Of a DNA stretch of 64,000 nucleotides, positions 46,301-56,622 are shown piece after piece. The DNA comes from Pyrus communis (Eukaryota > Streptophyta > Magnoliopsida > Rosales > Rosaceae). The stretch covers positions 6,688,827 to 6,752,826 of the forward strand of contig NC_084805.1 in NCBI RefSeq assembly GCF_963583255.1, in the 5' to 3' direction. The notes under the pieces were generated by a model that did not search any database, had not been told where the DNA came from, and was given only the letters and a program-made list of their open reading frames with translations. The translations under genes and the position numbers were made by a program. Positions within the stretch are counted from its first letter, which is position 1, and every line of letters begins with the position of its first letter.

Positions 46301-49034
46301 TATGAGGAGCGCTTGTATACTTTCATTATTAATCTTCCGCTTCCGTTGTTGGCTGTTTTGGAGGGTTGAGTTGTGATATAAGAATCATCTTTAAGCAAGT
46401 GGTAGAAAGGCCCCTAAAGCAAATAAGAGTCCTCCCACAGGTATTTCTTTCTTTATCCCTTCATTTTCTTTGCTCTTGTAAATTGTGTGGTTGTTCTTTA
46501 TCTTTGAATTTGATATTTATTCATGACTTTTGTGAGAGGTTCAAATATTGCACATGTTATCTTCATTAATTCATTTCTGGAGCAGCAAAGGTTTGATGAA
46601 GTGCAAGGCTTGTTGGGGAAGATGCATCTTTCCGAAAATGTTTGTTTTCAAGTCTTTTTGTATTAGAGATAAAATATGTAACATTATAATATATGTTTGT
46701 GAGATTGGGAAAGTGAAAGTTGATTTCATGGTTGTAGGCTGTTTTCATTTTATGAAAATTTAAATTTTTGCATTTCCACAATTCAGTTTGAGTTTTTTAA
46801 ATTTTGATTTTTTTTTTATATTTAATTCCTGTTGGCACAATTATTTCTTTTATTTTTCTCTTGTTGTACCAAATTAATGTTGATGGTGATATCATCGATT
46901 GCATAGACATCAATCGCCAGCCTACTCTCGATAACCCTTTACTGCAGAATCACAAAATCCAGGTACGTACGCTAATTAAATAATTAGTATTTAATTAGTA
47001 CCCTCTAATTATTTTCATATTTCAACCTGGTTGAAAACTAATTAACTTTAAGAACGAAAATGAGTTTATAAGACATATTTCGGTTTGAGTACAATACCGT
47101 TGTTTCTGTAAAAACTTAATATTTGATACATTTTTGCAGCTAAGACCAACTTCAATTCCAGCAATTCAGGCGAAAAAATCTGCTGCTGTGAATGAACCAT
47201 ATTTACAAGCGGGGTTTAAGGAGGCCGACTGCCCTGAGGGAACAGTTCCGATTCACCGAACCACAAAGGAAGAGTTAACAAGGGCAAAAACTCTTTCGCA
47301 TCAAATGTTTGCCAATATCAGCAAAATTAATCCTATTGCCCCGAATGTTCATGTAAGTACGTTGATCTTACGCGCTACTAGAAAGACGGGCTAGAGTCAC
47401 TGACAATGGACTCAAAAACAGAAGACAAAAGCTAATGACATTTGTTGCACTAGATTAGGTAAAACGGCTTACCAACGGCTCTACAACCGGGTAGGTAAAA
47501 GGCATATGAATGGCTATAATATGGGGGTTTTAGTTACTGATACGGCTATCCAACCTAGTGGCTAATGTTCAATTTTCTTGTAGTGACGTTTTGTGTTGTC
47601 GGACTGTAAATTTGAACTATTGATCATGTCTATTTTTGCTTGAACACTACTCATCTCTTGTATGTCTCTAACTTTTAATCCATTAATGCTTGTGAGATGC
47701 AGCAAGTATTCATTAGAATGAGCGGAAGTCGGCTAGTAATTAGATACATTGGAGTTTCAAGGAGTGGGGCGATATTCAAACCGAACATGGCACAAGACCA
47801 ATCTAGTTCTGTCAATGTTTGGGTCGATAGTGGCCCGCCTGACTACGTTACCAGACTTATTGCTGGTTCCTTGGTAATGCTTCAACCTACACCCATCCTC
47901 AATCTCTTAATTTCCAACTATTTTCTTTCCCAGAGCCCCCTAATCACAACGAGCTCATATTAACATCATATTTTCACAGGTTTCAACATCAATCAATGGT
48001 GATGACAGCCCTCGAGTGTTTATATACTGGACTGTAAGTTGTGAGCTTTTAAACTTGTATTATTATTTTTTATGTTTGGTGCCGTGTTTAGCCGTGTCGT
48101 TATATGTTAGAATTTAGATGTTTTATGACTACGTTAATCTGATTACAATCAAATTATACTAATCCACTCTATGTATATGTGGTTCAGATGAATTGATAAC
48201 GTGGTAAACATATATAGCATATCACTCTCTTGTCTAGAAATAGAACATTCTCTCATAATTGTAGTACTCACTCGAATTTGTGCATATGAATAATGTATAG
48301 TTGGATGCGGATAAGACGGGATGCTTTGATTCGCTCTGCCAGGGATTCGTACAAATCGACCGAAACGTAGGTCCTAAAACTCGTTTTGAGCCAGTGTCAT
48401 CTTTTGGTGGAGCAACATATGATGCCAAATTCGATATTTACCAGGTAAACCAACAATCCCAAAGAATTTTACTCGTTAAATTGTTTCTCCTAACTTTGAA
48501 ATAATTACCGACTAATGACTGATGTAGTGATACTTCTTTTCTCAATATTATAAGAAGTTTCAAGTTCAAATATCTCATCGCGATTACCAGAACGTGAAGT
48601 CATTCAAATATGTGTAGAGTTATGTTAATGCTTATTCTTGTGCCAACTTGCAGGATTATATAACAAAAAATTGGTGGCTAGTAATGACAGACAAAAACAT
48701 TAGCGTAGGGTATTGGCCAAGGGAACTAGTTCCTAGTTTGGAAAATGGGGCTGGAGATGTGGGGAGGGGAGGAATTGCCATGGCTCCAGAGAACGAAGAT
48801 GGGCCCCCGATGGGGAGTGGCCAATACCCAGATGGCACGTACGCACATGTTGGGTACTTCAGAAACCTGCATTTCATGAAGGGTTGGATGAAACCAAGAG
48901 CACCAAGAGATGACGATCCTGTGTGGGATTACCCAGGAGAGTCAAGCTGTTATGGCTTGCAAAATGATAAAGATACTAGGGACAACTTTTGGGGCTATAG
49001 ATTTGGTTTTGGAGGACTTCGTGGCTGTGGTTGA
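43316..49034 (+). CDS. Neprosin-domain (DUF239) secreted protein, putative glutamic peptidase family
   Basis: Inferred exons 43316-43483, 46873-46962, 47140-47352, 47703-47873, 47980-48033, 48301-48444 and 48654-49034 all join in phase 0 and give 406 residues, normal for the family. A signal peptide (TITLLFLLCFCLRIYG) precedes the neprosin activation peptide (DGDIIDCIDI, then CPEGTVPIHR) and the neprosin domain (VFIYWTLDADKTGCFDSLCQ, NWWLVM, GYWP, MGSGQYPDGTYAHVGYFRN). Members are secreted; pitcher-plant neprosin is a prolyl glutamic peptidase. Oddities: exon 2 has no AG at its expected start (CAA at 46870-46872). Positions where relatives often carry Glu (WGGE block) read GRGGIA here. The C-terminus has an extra FWGYRFGFGGLRGCG tail. 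Transposon sequences lie in introns 1 and 3. It may be an inactive or decaying member. Confidence 0.8.
43659..44090 (+). mobile_element. CACTA-type element end in neprosin intron 1
   Basis: CACTACAAGAAAAATGGGCT starts at about 43662, a textbook CACTA terminus. The following 400 bp carry short repeats (GTGCCCAAATG twice, and variants of CACGAAAA/TTTTCGTGCCC). No partner terminus was found before exon 2, so the element is truncated or its end has decayed. Confidence 0.6.
44091..46872. other. Remainder of neprosin intron 1
   Basis: A CT-rich block (44095-44350) with a CTTCACT tandem (44128-44158) leads into unclassified sequence. A frame on the - strand (44145-44450) is only the complement of CT-rich DNA. 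No gene is supported. The intron is about 3.4 kb, much longer than the other introns here, plausibly because of the CACTA insertion. Confidence 0.5.
47367..47584. mobile_element. CACTA-type MITE in neprosin intron 3
   Basis: The left end CTACTAGAAAGACGGGC and right end TTTTCTTGTAGTG are related to CACTACTAG/CACTACAAG termini. ACG precedes the left end and follows the right end, consistent with a 3-bp target duplication if the first two bases (CA) of the left terminus were lost. About 218 bp, non-coding, and inside the intron, so splicing is not disturbed. Confidence 0.65.
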
Positions 49035-49590
49035 GGAAATAATTACAAACTTGATTAGTTTGTTGGAGTTTACAAATTAACAGGATTTAATTTTGAAATA
49101 AATAATATCAAATAAAATTCCCTTACGTTATCCCGTTAAAAGTTCAATAGAGGATAGTAGCAATCTTCTCATTTTTCCCTATGGCTGGGGTGGTCACATA
49201 GTTGTCTGACAAGCTTCTACCACTTTTCTTTATATATCCACAACCTTTTCCGTCAACTTTTGGTTATAATTATTATAAATTTAAAATGGTGGTTATAATT
49301 CTACATGGAGTCCAAATTTTGGTTATTTTTCCAAATTTCCTGTTAAAGTTGAAGAATCCGACGACTCTCTAGTTTGGCAGTACTATTATCTACGTGCGCA
49401 ATCTGCAACTTTTTAGCATACGAATGAACTAGGAAATGTGGAAAAATACTCGTACGAATAGCACTGGATAAATGAATTATGAATATCTAGCTAGCTGAGC
49501 ATGAATAATTTGGGATCGAAAGTAGAGTGCTCGACAATTATTACTGCTACTGATGAATGGTGATTGTCGTATTCCATTCATGCAAAACTA
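49035..49590. other. Neprosin 3' UTR and intergenic region
   Basis: AAATAAATAAT near 49096 could serve as a poly(A) signal. No other feature is seen. Confidence 0.4.
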
Positions 49591-49598
49591 ACCACAAC

Positions 49599-50830
49599 CA
49601 GTGGTGGAGCCAGAAAACCAGATTAGGGGGGCCTTTAAGCCATAGAAAGAAATTAGCCTTTAAAATATAATTGATGAAAAAAAAAAATAAGGATTTTGTT
49701 TTTTTGTATTTGCATGAAAAGTTTTAATCAAACAAGAATGGTGGAGCTTTAAATTTTGTATGAAAATCTTAGTATTAAAATGATTATATCATAAGAACAA
49801 AATTTGTTACAAGTTTTGATTAAAAATAAAAAAATAAAATAAAATAAAATAAACACATTAGATTTTACTCTAGGCTATATAGGCCTTTGATTTATATCGA
49901 CGGGCCAAAAAAGAGAGTATGGTTTTTATATGTTAAAACATAAGGCTAATTATAATAAAAGGAGGAGGGCTTAGTTTTAATAGGGTAAAAAAATAAGGGC
50001 AAATTATGAGGGTTTGGTTTCTTTCAGTTTAACGAAAATCTTCAAATGCTAAAACACTTGCAAGTCTCGAATCTTGGCCGTTAACCAGTTGGAGTTGCGA
50101 CAACCCCACTAATCAATGAGCCACACGATCAGTTTTCTAGAAGCTCGCAAACAGCACATATAAGAGGCTGAAATTTCAAGATAGGCCTAGGCCACCTTTA
50201 ACCTCTGTGGGGCTTCGTCATTGACCACAACTCTAGTTCGTATTCAAATATATGAAACTAGGTAATAAGATCCTTGTTTTTTGGAATTTTAGGTTAGATG
50301 GAGGTGTAGAATTAATGGGGGAAGGGGTGGGTGATGGGGCATGGGAGAAGGGGGTGGGTGATGGTGGGGAAGACGAAGGGGATTTATGGTTTTTGATTTT
50401 TAACGTTTCTTTAATTAATTTTTTTAAATTTTTAAATTTTTTATTAAGTATTTAGCCACATGACACAAATGTGGCAACCACGTCAACACAAATGAGGACC
50501 CCATATTTGTAACGTCATTACTTAACAGTTAACTTAATAGATTTTTTTAACGGTTGTATGAAATTGAAAAAAAATAATATTAAATGTATGAAATTAAAAT
50601 GTTTTAAAGATGATGTATGAGGTTGTAATTGCACCGAAACTTGAGGGGGTAAAATGTAATTCACCAAAAAAAAAAATTAACACATTAGATTCGATTATTC
50701 CAACAAAAATTTAAGATCGTGAGTTAAAATTAGATCTTGCTCTAGGTTGTATAGGCCTTTGATTTATATCGACGAGCCAAAAAAGAGGGTATGATTTTTA
50801 AATGTTAAAACAAAAGAGGCTCCACCACTG
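49599..50830. mobile_element. hAT-type non-autonomous element(s) with 8-bp target duplication
   Basis: The left terminus CAGTGGTGGAGCC (49599) and right terminus GGCTCCACCACTG (to 50830) are exact inverted repeats flanked by ACCACAAC at 49591-49598 and 50831-50838. Eight-base duplications and CAGTGG ends fit hAT. A second, mutated right end GGCTTCGTCATTG (to 50223) is also followed by ACCACAAC and by 35 bp of the same flank. The block GGCCTTTGATTTATATCGAC occurs in both halves (49883 and 50755). No transposase is encoded. Confidence 0.85.
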
Positions 50831-50839
50831 ACCACAACT

Positions 50840-51447
50840 CTAGTTCGTATTCAAATATATGAAACTCGGTGATAAGATCTTTTCTAGATCAGCAATGAAT
50901 GTCTTGACTCTATGAAGAAAGATTTTTTCCCGAGTTCAGACCCTGAATACCATACCTTGCTGAAGGCGATTCACGAGAGAACCGCCCATAATTATATTTC
51001 ACACAAAACTATAAAAATCTTTATTAATCTAAACTACATATAAATGAAACCCTTTGTCAACCAAAAGAGAATAAAAAGATATTTTTGTCTTCTATCACAA
51101 CAAAAATGTTAAGGACAATAACGTAATTTCACAAAACAAAATTTTTCTGTTTTTTGTTTAAGCCTCACTTACAAATGATTTTATCATGTCTAATTTGAAA
51201 AATAAAAAATGAAAAACAAATTTGTCTCCCCTTCTCCTCATCCTCGCATTCTCTCTCTATTCCTCTCTCCTTCAGTTTTAAAAACAAAAGTAAAAAATTT
51301 CACACTTTGTGTGTGGACATATACTAGTCACAATAATAAACTCTTTTTTATAACGATCCATATTAAAATAAAAGTTCGATCATAAAAGTAAACATGACAA
51401 ATTGATTAAACTTGTAAACTCTATGTAATCTGAATTCGAGTACATCA
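50840..51447. other. Intergenic region
   Basis: No gene. At 51297-51333, TTTCACACTTTGTGTGTGGACATATACTAG may be the end of a dispersed element related to 31487. Confidence 0.4.
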
Positions 51448-51600
51448 TTTACTTGGTAGCTTTATGTTACTTGTTAATTCACTTTACTCCCTCATTGAGA
51501 TCTTTAGTCAAATCACACTTTGGGATATTCCTAGACCCAACTTCATTTACTTGGTAGCTTTATGTTACTTGTTACTTGGTAGCTTTATGTTTCCAGCTAT
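51448..51600. repeat. Three copies of a 25-bp phrase next to the L27 pseudogene
   Basis: TTACTTGGTAGCTTTATGTT occurs at about 51449, 51549 and 51572. The last copy includes the final bases of the third L27 exon, so the duplication lies at the break point of that gene. Confidence 0.7.
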
Positions 51601-52021
51601 CACTCTCTGCAACATATACAGAATAACAACATTACAGTGATTCCAACGGAAGAATTAGACAAGCAATAACAAACTGTCCATTATGTTTTTTTATACACAA
51701 CAGCCTCTCACCCCTCCGCCAAATTTCTTCACTCCAAGAAATTTGGGATTTGAATCTCGACCATTTTTGGTGGATCCAGCAGATTTTTTAGTAGCCCAGC
51801 GCCTCAAGGTCAAACTCAATCCTTCCACCGTGACATCTAAAATTAGCTCGTCAAGCAAAACATCAGAACTTCGAAGCAGAAACACAACATAATTATGCTA
51901 CATTCTAGCACAACTCAGTTAGTGATATTGAACTCATACCGGAAGCACAGCTGTATGCGGGAGAATTCGTAACAATGTTCTTCAGACCCAACCTACTGCA
52001 TATCGATGTTGCAAAATTCAT
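51583..52021 (-). pseudogene. Mitochondrial ribosomal protein bL27 gene, truncated
   Basis: The ATG at 52021 begins a targeting-like exon (MNFATSICSRLGLKN, to 51940, donor GTATGAG). A second exon (51868-51712) encodes [20 protein letters not shown] and [11 protein letters not shown], the diagnostic bL27 N-terminal block, and ends at a donor GTGAG. After a TGCAG acceptor the third exon starts RVIAGNIK (51606), matching the next bL27 motif (VIPGNI), then runs into LPSNK and a stop. The conserved remainder (RQRGTRFHPG, HTLFAL) is missing. Exons 1 and 2 do not join in phase as drawn, so there may be an indel. bL27 sits at the peptidyl-transferase centre of organelle ribosomes. This copy cannot encode it. 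Confidence 0.8.
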
Positions 52022-52205
52022 CGTCTTCTTTTCCGGAAAGATGGGTAAAACCCTGAAAGAAAATCACCACAGAATACTTGAGCTTTGAAACCAAATCATT
52101 TCAGTTCACCGACATCAATGAGAACCCTCACCTTATTATCTATTTATACATAAGTTGCATATCGAAGTGTAATTTTTCCAAATTTGGGTTTGCATACGCT
52201 CAAAA

Positions 52206-52315
52206 AATAACACAACAACAACAATAAAGCCTTATTCCATTGAGTGGGGTCAGCTCTATGAATCCTAGAACGTTATTGCGCTCAGTTTTATGTCATTTCT
52301 TCTACGAAAAGGCTT
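52206..52315 (-). mobile_element. Fragment of a SINE-like dispersed repeat
   Basis: The + strand reads ACAACAACAACAATAAAGCC, then TTGAGTGGGGTCAGCTCTAT and AATCCTAGAACG. On the - strand this is a short non-coding unit ending in TTG repeats, a form common in plant SINEs. Only the 3' part is recognisable. Confidence 0.4.
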
Positions 52316-52680
52316 CAAATCGCCTTAAATTCCAACAAAAATTGGGGAATTATTTCAAGAGTGAAATTGAAACTTCCACAACAAAAACCCAGTTACAAAC
52401 AGTCAAGAAATGGAGATTCAGATAATCTAATTACCACATAAACACCAGTCAGCGATCATGAATTCCAAACACGAAATAGTTAAATAAATAAGAGAGCAAT
52501 ACCCAGAAACCAAAACATATCAAAATTGAAAAATATCAGAAGAAGGTTAAGGCTTTATTATTTATTAATATTATTGAGTGAGAAGCCAAACCGGAATTTT
52601 CTGGAGTGTGGAGCTAAAGCTTTCTCTGGGTGAGCTTGAGATGCCACGAACGATGCATGAGGGGAGACTGAAGAAGAAAT

Positions 52681-52699
52681 GGTTTAGGGTTTAGGGTTG
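52681..52699 (-). promoter_or_regulatory. Telo-box-like motif upstream of L27
   Basis: The - strand reads AACCCTAAACCCTAAACC, a doubled telo-box. Telo-boxes are frequent in promoters of plant translation genes. It lies about 660 bp before the L27 start codon, so the link is plausible but loose. Confidence 0.4.
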
Positions 52700-53104
52700 G
52701 GTTGGTTGGGTAATCTAGGGTTGGTTCGGTATGGGATACCGAACCGAAAACCATGTTTTGATTCTCAAACCGAAGTTTTCGGGAATTCTAATTTTAAGAC
52801 TGATTTCAAATCAAAAATTCGGAAATCCAAAATAGTTTCAGGATTTTGGGACAAATTGGGAATCCGAAATAGTTTTGAGCTTTTGGGCTAATCTCAAAAT
52901 GAAAGTACATGTCAGAAGTTTCCCATTAGGCCTAATCTCAAAATGTCGCTCAAACAAAAACTTCATATAAATGATTAAAGGGTGCATGTGGGTTGGAAAT
53001 GCATGTGGAATGGCTGGAATGAAGGGTGAATGTGCATGTGCTTTGACAGCTAGGTTGAATTAATTAAAGGGAGTGCATGTGGCTGCAATGGATTAAAGAG
53101 TGGG

Positions 53105-53465
53105 AGATGGAATGGGATGCACGGCAATGATGGTGTTTGGTGCTGGAAATGAATGTGTTTGCATGTGAATTAAAGCTAGGGTGAATGATAATGAATGCAT
53201 GTGGATTAAAGAGGGAATATGGTGTGTGGTTGGCACGGCATAAGGGGATTGTCTCCTTTGGTCTTCAATTTCGTCTATCTACTTGGCTTTAAGCATATGC
53301 AATCCATTTAATGCCCCAAACTACTCCAAACTGCACTTTCTTGCTCCTTTAGCCCTTTGGACCTACAAACACACGAAAATAGCTTAAAGTACTAAAATTA
53401 CTAAGTACTAGCAACATAAATGCAAGAAAACAAGCAAACTAAGGCGCATAAATATGCTCCTATCA
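53105..53465 (-). repeat. 3' LTR piece of the second Gypsy-like element
   Basis: It matches 59918-60277 almost base for base. Left of 53105 similarity fades into degenerate GCATGTG...ATTAAAG phrases (52980-53100), probably scrambled LTR sequence. A polypurine tract (TTCCCCCACACTT on the + strand) follows at 53468. Confidence 0.8.
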
Positions 53466-55239
53466 AATTCCCCCACACTTAGCTTTTGCTAGTCCTCGAG
53501 CAAAACAGAAAAACAAAACAAAATGAAACGAACAAAACAAACCAAAGACAATCTTAAACCTTCCAACGTTGCCTCAAGGATTTCCAATGCACATGACATG
53601 TTAAAATTCATTATCTCCACAGATTTTGGTTATCTTTACACTTAAGTACATACTTAATCATAGTCACCACATACTAGTTCACAATTAAGCATTTAAAACC
53701 ATGTTTTGAATGTAGTAACATGCCTTAGAGAATTTGCTCAAATCCTTACAAGATATGCACTCAATTTTCACTCAGATTTTCTAACTACACACCCTAACCT
53801 AGTTACATGTGAGAAGATTGATGTAAACATGAAAACGAACACTCACATATATGTATCTCAAAGGAAGCAATTTCTGGAGTTAATAAGCATGTTTAGGTAT
53901 GATCTCATGAATGGAATGCTCCTACTTAGGTGCGAGAACCAGTGACACCATATGCTCATACCAAGTTCAAACTCCACAAATTGAAACACATAACACTCAA
54001 GATTGAAGTCACGGGTTGTAACGGGGTAAGGGTGTGTGGATAACAAAGAAGGGGTATGGAAAACAAAGGTTCTTAAAGAAATAGTGAGCAAAGCACTTGA
54101 ATCATCTTAGAATTCACTTTTGAATGAAAACTCAACTTTTGAACAAAAAGGGAGAACAAGCTCTTTTTTTCTTTCTTTCTTTCTTTTCTTTTCTGTTTTT
54201 CTTTTTCATATGTTTTTCACAATTTTTTTTCTTTTCTTTTGACTCTCAAAACATACATAAACACTTAAGAACAAAACATTCTCTCCCCCACACTCATTTT
54301 CTTTCATAATGTACTCAAAAGGAATTCATTTAAGTCATGCTCACTATCTTCTAAGAACAAGGGTGTGGACTGTCCTACACTAGGCTAGGTGAGGATAATG
54401 TGGGTAAACAAAGAATAAAGGCTAAACAAGGCTCAACGGGGTTTAAACTTACAACAAATACGAAATATGGGAAATAAGGCTATTTGGCTATGGTGGCAAC
54501 TACACAACTTCATCTTGATATATGTTATGCAATTCAATGTCATGCTTTGAATGAAACGGATATAAGTTCTAGCATTTAGTTCTATCATGATACAATTGCA
54601 TTCTAAGTAGCAACCAAGCAAGGAATAATGAGATCATGCAACAACTTTAGAAAACAAAGAATCACAGATTATAACTCTCCAAAGAAGTTAATGGCTCGAG
54701 TCTCACAGGGTTGTAGCGTTTGTTTTGAGTTCCTTCCTTCAAGCATGTTACAAAAACGAATTTTTCTTTTATGATTTCATGTGAAGTCATACATTATAAC
54801 CATAACCAAGCATATACCAAGAGTAAATCAAACTTTTCTCTATGTTTATAACTCTTTTTAACAGTCATGCAATTACAAACCAAATCCTTATCATTGTGTT
54901 GGAAGGTACCCTAAGACACAAACACACAAAAACGACTCAAAACACTCTTTTTAGGCTTTTCAAAACATGTTTTTCAAATTTTTATGTGATTTTCGGAGTT
55001 ATAAAAACAAAACATACTAAAACACTCTAAAACATCTTAAAAACACCTTAAAACAGCAAGGAACAACATTTGAAGTTATGGGTGATAAAATCCCACGAAT
55101 TTGCATCAAATATACTTAGTTACCCCCCCCCCAATACTTAAATCAAACATTGTCCTCAATGTTTTAAGCATAGATTCACACAAAACATAAGTAAATACAC
55201 AAAAAGCACTTAAACATACTAAACATGGCAGAATGTAAC
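53466..55239. other. Non-coding 3' part of the Gypsy-like element
   Basis: Low-complexity, AC-rich on the + strand, with a CTTT run at 54160-54240 and a C-run at 55124-55133. No coding frame is supported. Confidence 0.5.
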
Positions 55240-56200
55240 TAACAAAGAGAAGAGTTTAGGGACGCAAATCTGGTTATGGAGTGTAAATTCCATCTTCTCC
55301 TTGGTGATTGCATTGAGGCTTTGATCTTGGTGATTCCACAGGCTTACTCTTGAACTGGGCTGCAGGATTCTTTTGGTCTCCTCCACTCGTTGATTTTCCA
55401 CAGGCTACTCTTGAACTGGGCTGGAGGATTCTTTTGTTCTCCCCCGAAGGTCTAAGCTTACTCCTTTTATCTGTTTCTTTGTTCAATCTCTCCAATTCGT
55501 ATTGAAGAGTGTTAGAGGATAGCTCAGCATATGCAGTTGTTGCTTGTCTCCACATGCTTCAATGTATCATTTTCACTTGCCTTACTTGCTCCCCTTTGCA
55601 GAAGTGGTCCCTTTTCTGGAAGTGTATCAACCGTTAAAGATGACTACTCGAGAGCAACGCTAGGTAAGCAACCAGGGAATAGATTCCAGGTAGTCGGTTC
55701 CAGATCGGAAGACTGACTCCAAGTGCCGGCTGATTGCTTCTTTCACTTTGCCATGCGAGTAAGAACAATGACAAAGAAAAAGACAGGGAAAGAGCATGAT
55801 ATGAGATACTTTTGCTTTTGACCTTGATGATATGAGATACCTTTGCTTTTGAAGAAGCAGTGAATGAATCAGCACATGTATTTGTTGTGCTTGTCTCCAC
55901 ATGCTTCAATCTACCGTTTCCTCCTGGGTCATCTGTACTCCAGGCATCTGGTATCTTCTTTGGGGAAGAAGAAAAAATTGAGTATTTCGAAAGGCTTTGC
56001 TGGGAGTGCGCCCTCAGAGGTGAGGAAGAGTTGGGCATTTTCTTCAGGTCTGCCTTGCCATAAAAGATGAAGGTCGACATATATAGGGATTTCCTAATAG
56101 CAAGTGGTGGTACTGTTCTTTTACCATTGTCGACAAAAATTTTGATCCAGCAAATCCGGCTTTTTGAAAAAGAGTGATGACTCTTCGATTTCTGAACGAA
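55240..56200. repeat. Repeat-rich insert in the Gypsy-like element
   Basis: The phrase CTCTTGAACTGGGCTG-AGG occurs twice (55345, 55407). CTTGTCTCCACATGCTTCAA occurs twice (55543, 55889). GATATGAGATAC-TTTGCTTTT occurs twice (55797, 55829). Open frames on the - strand here (the longest 55634-56245) show no domain. They may be remnants of another nested non-autonomous element. Confidence 0.55.
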
Positions 56201-56204
56201 CGCC

Positions 56205-56460
56205 TCTTTGATTTCTGAGCTAGCGCCTCTTCGATTTCTGAACAACGCCTCTTCGATTTCTGAACGGAAAGTAGTAGTGTGGATGCGGCTCTGTCAGAGA
56301 CAAAGTTTCACGCGTTTTCTGAAAAGCAGAGAAAGTGTCGCCGAACTTTACGCTTGTCGGCAAAAGTGTGTAGTTGCGATGATGACCTCCACGTGATCTT
56401 TTGACAAAGTTGAACGCGTTTTCTGAAAAGCCGAGAAAGCGTCGCCGAACTTTACGCAGG
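56205..56460 (+). repeat. Direct repeats upstream of the antisense ORF
   Basis: GCGCCTCTTCGATTTCTGA-C occurs three times at 56205-56265. A block CGCGTTTTCTGAAAAGC-GA followed by GTCGCCGAACTTTACGC occurs at about 56310 and 56414, 104 bp apart. This could be promoter repeats of the ORF. Confidence 0.65.
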
Positions 56461-56500
56461 AAATTCTGGCTTTTTGAATCGGTGGTCGTGTCGCCTTGGC

Positions 56501-56510
56501 TTTTTATAGA
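56501..56510 (+). promoter_or_regulatory. TATA-like box of the antisense coiled-coil ORF
   Basis: CTTTTTATAGAGG lies about 115 bp before the ATG at 56623, giving a plausible leader of about 85 nt. It is on the strand of the ORF, opposite to the element. Confidence 0.5.
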
Positions 56511-56622
56511 GGTATCGATCACCTCCAATATGCACACCTTGAAGATTGCCCATTTGTGAAAATCGTCTCCGGCCCTTTGAGATTTTGCTCCATCCACACT
56601 CCTCTTTTAACACCTTTGAAAA

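Noticed and set aside
55634..56245. 203-codon - strand frame
   Set aside because: No domain, and it crosses internal direct repeats. Reported only as part of the repeat-rich insert.
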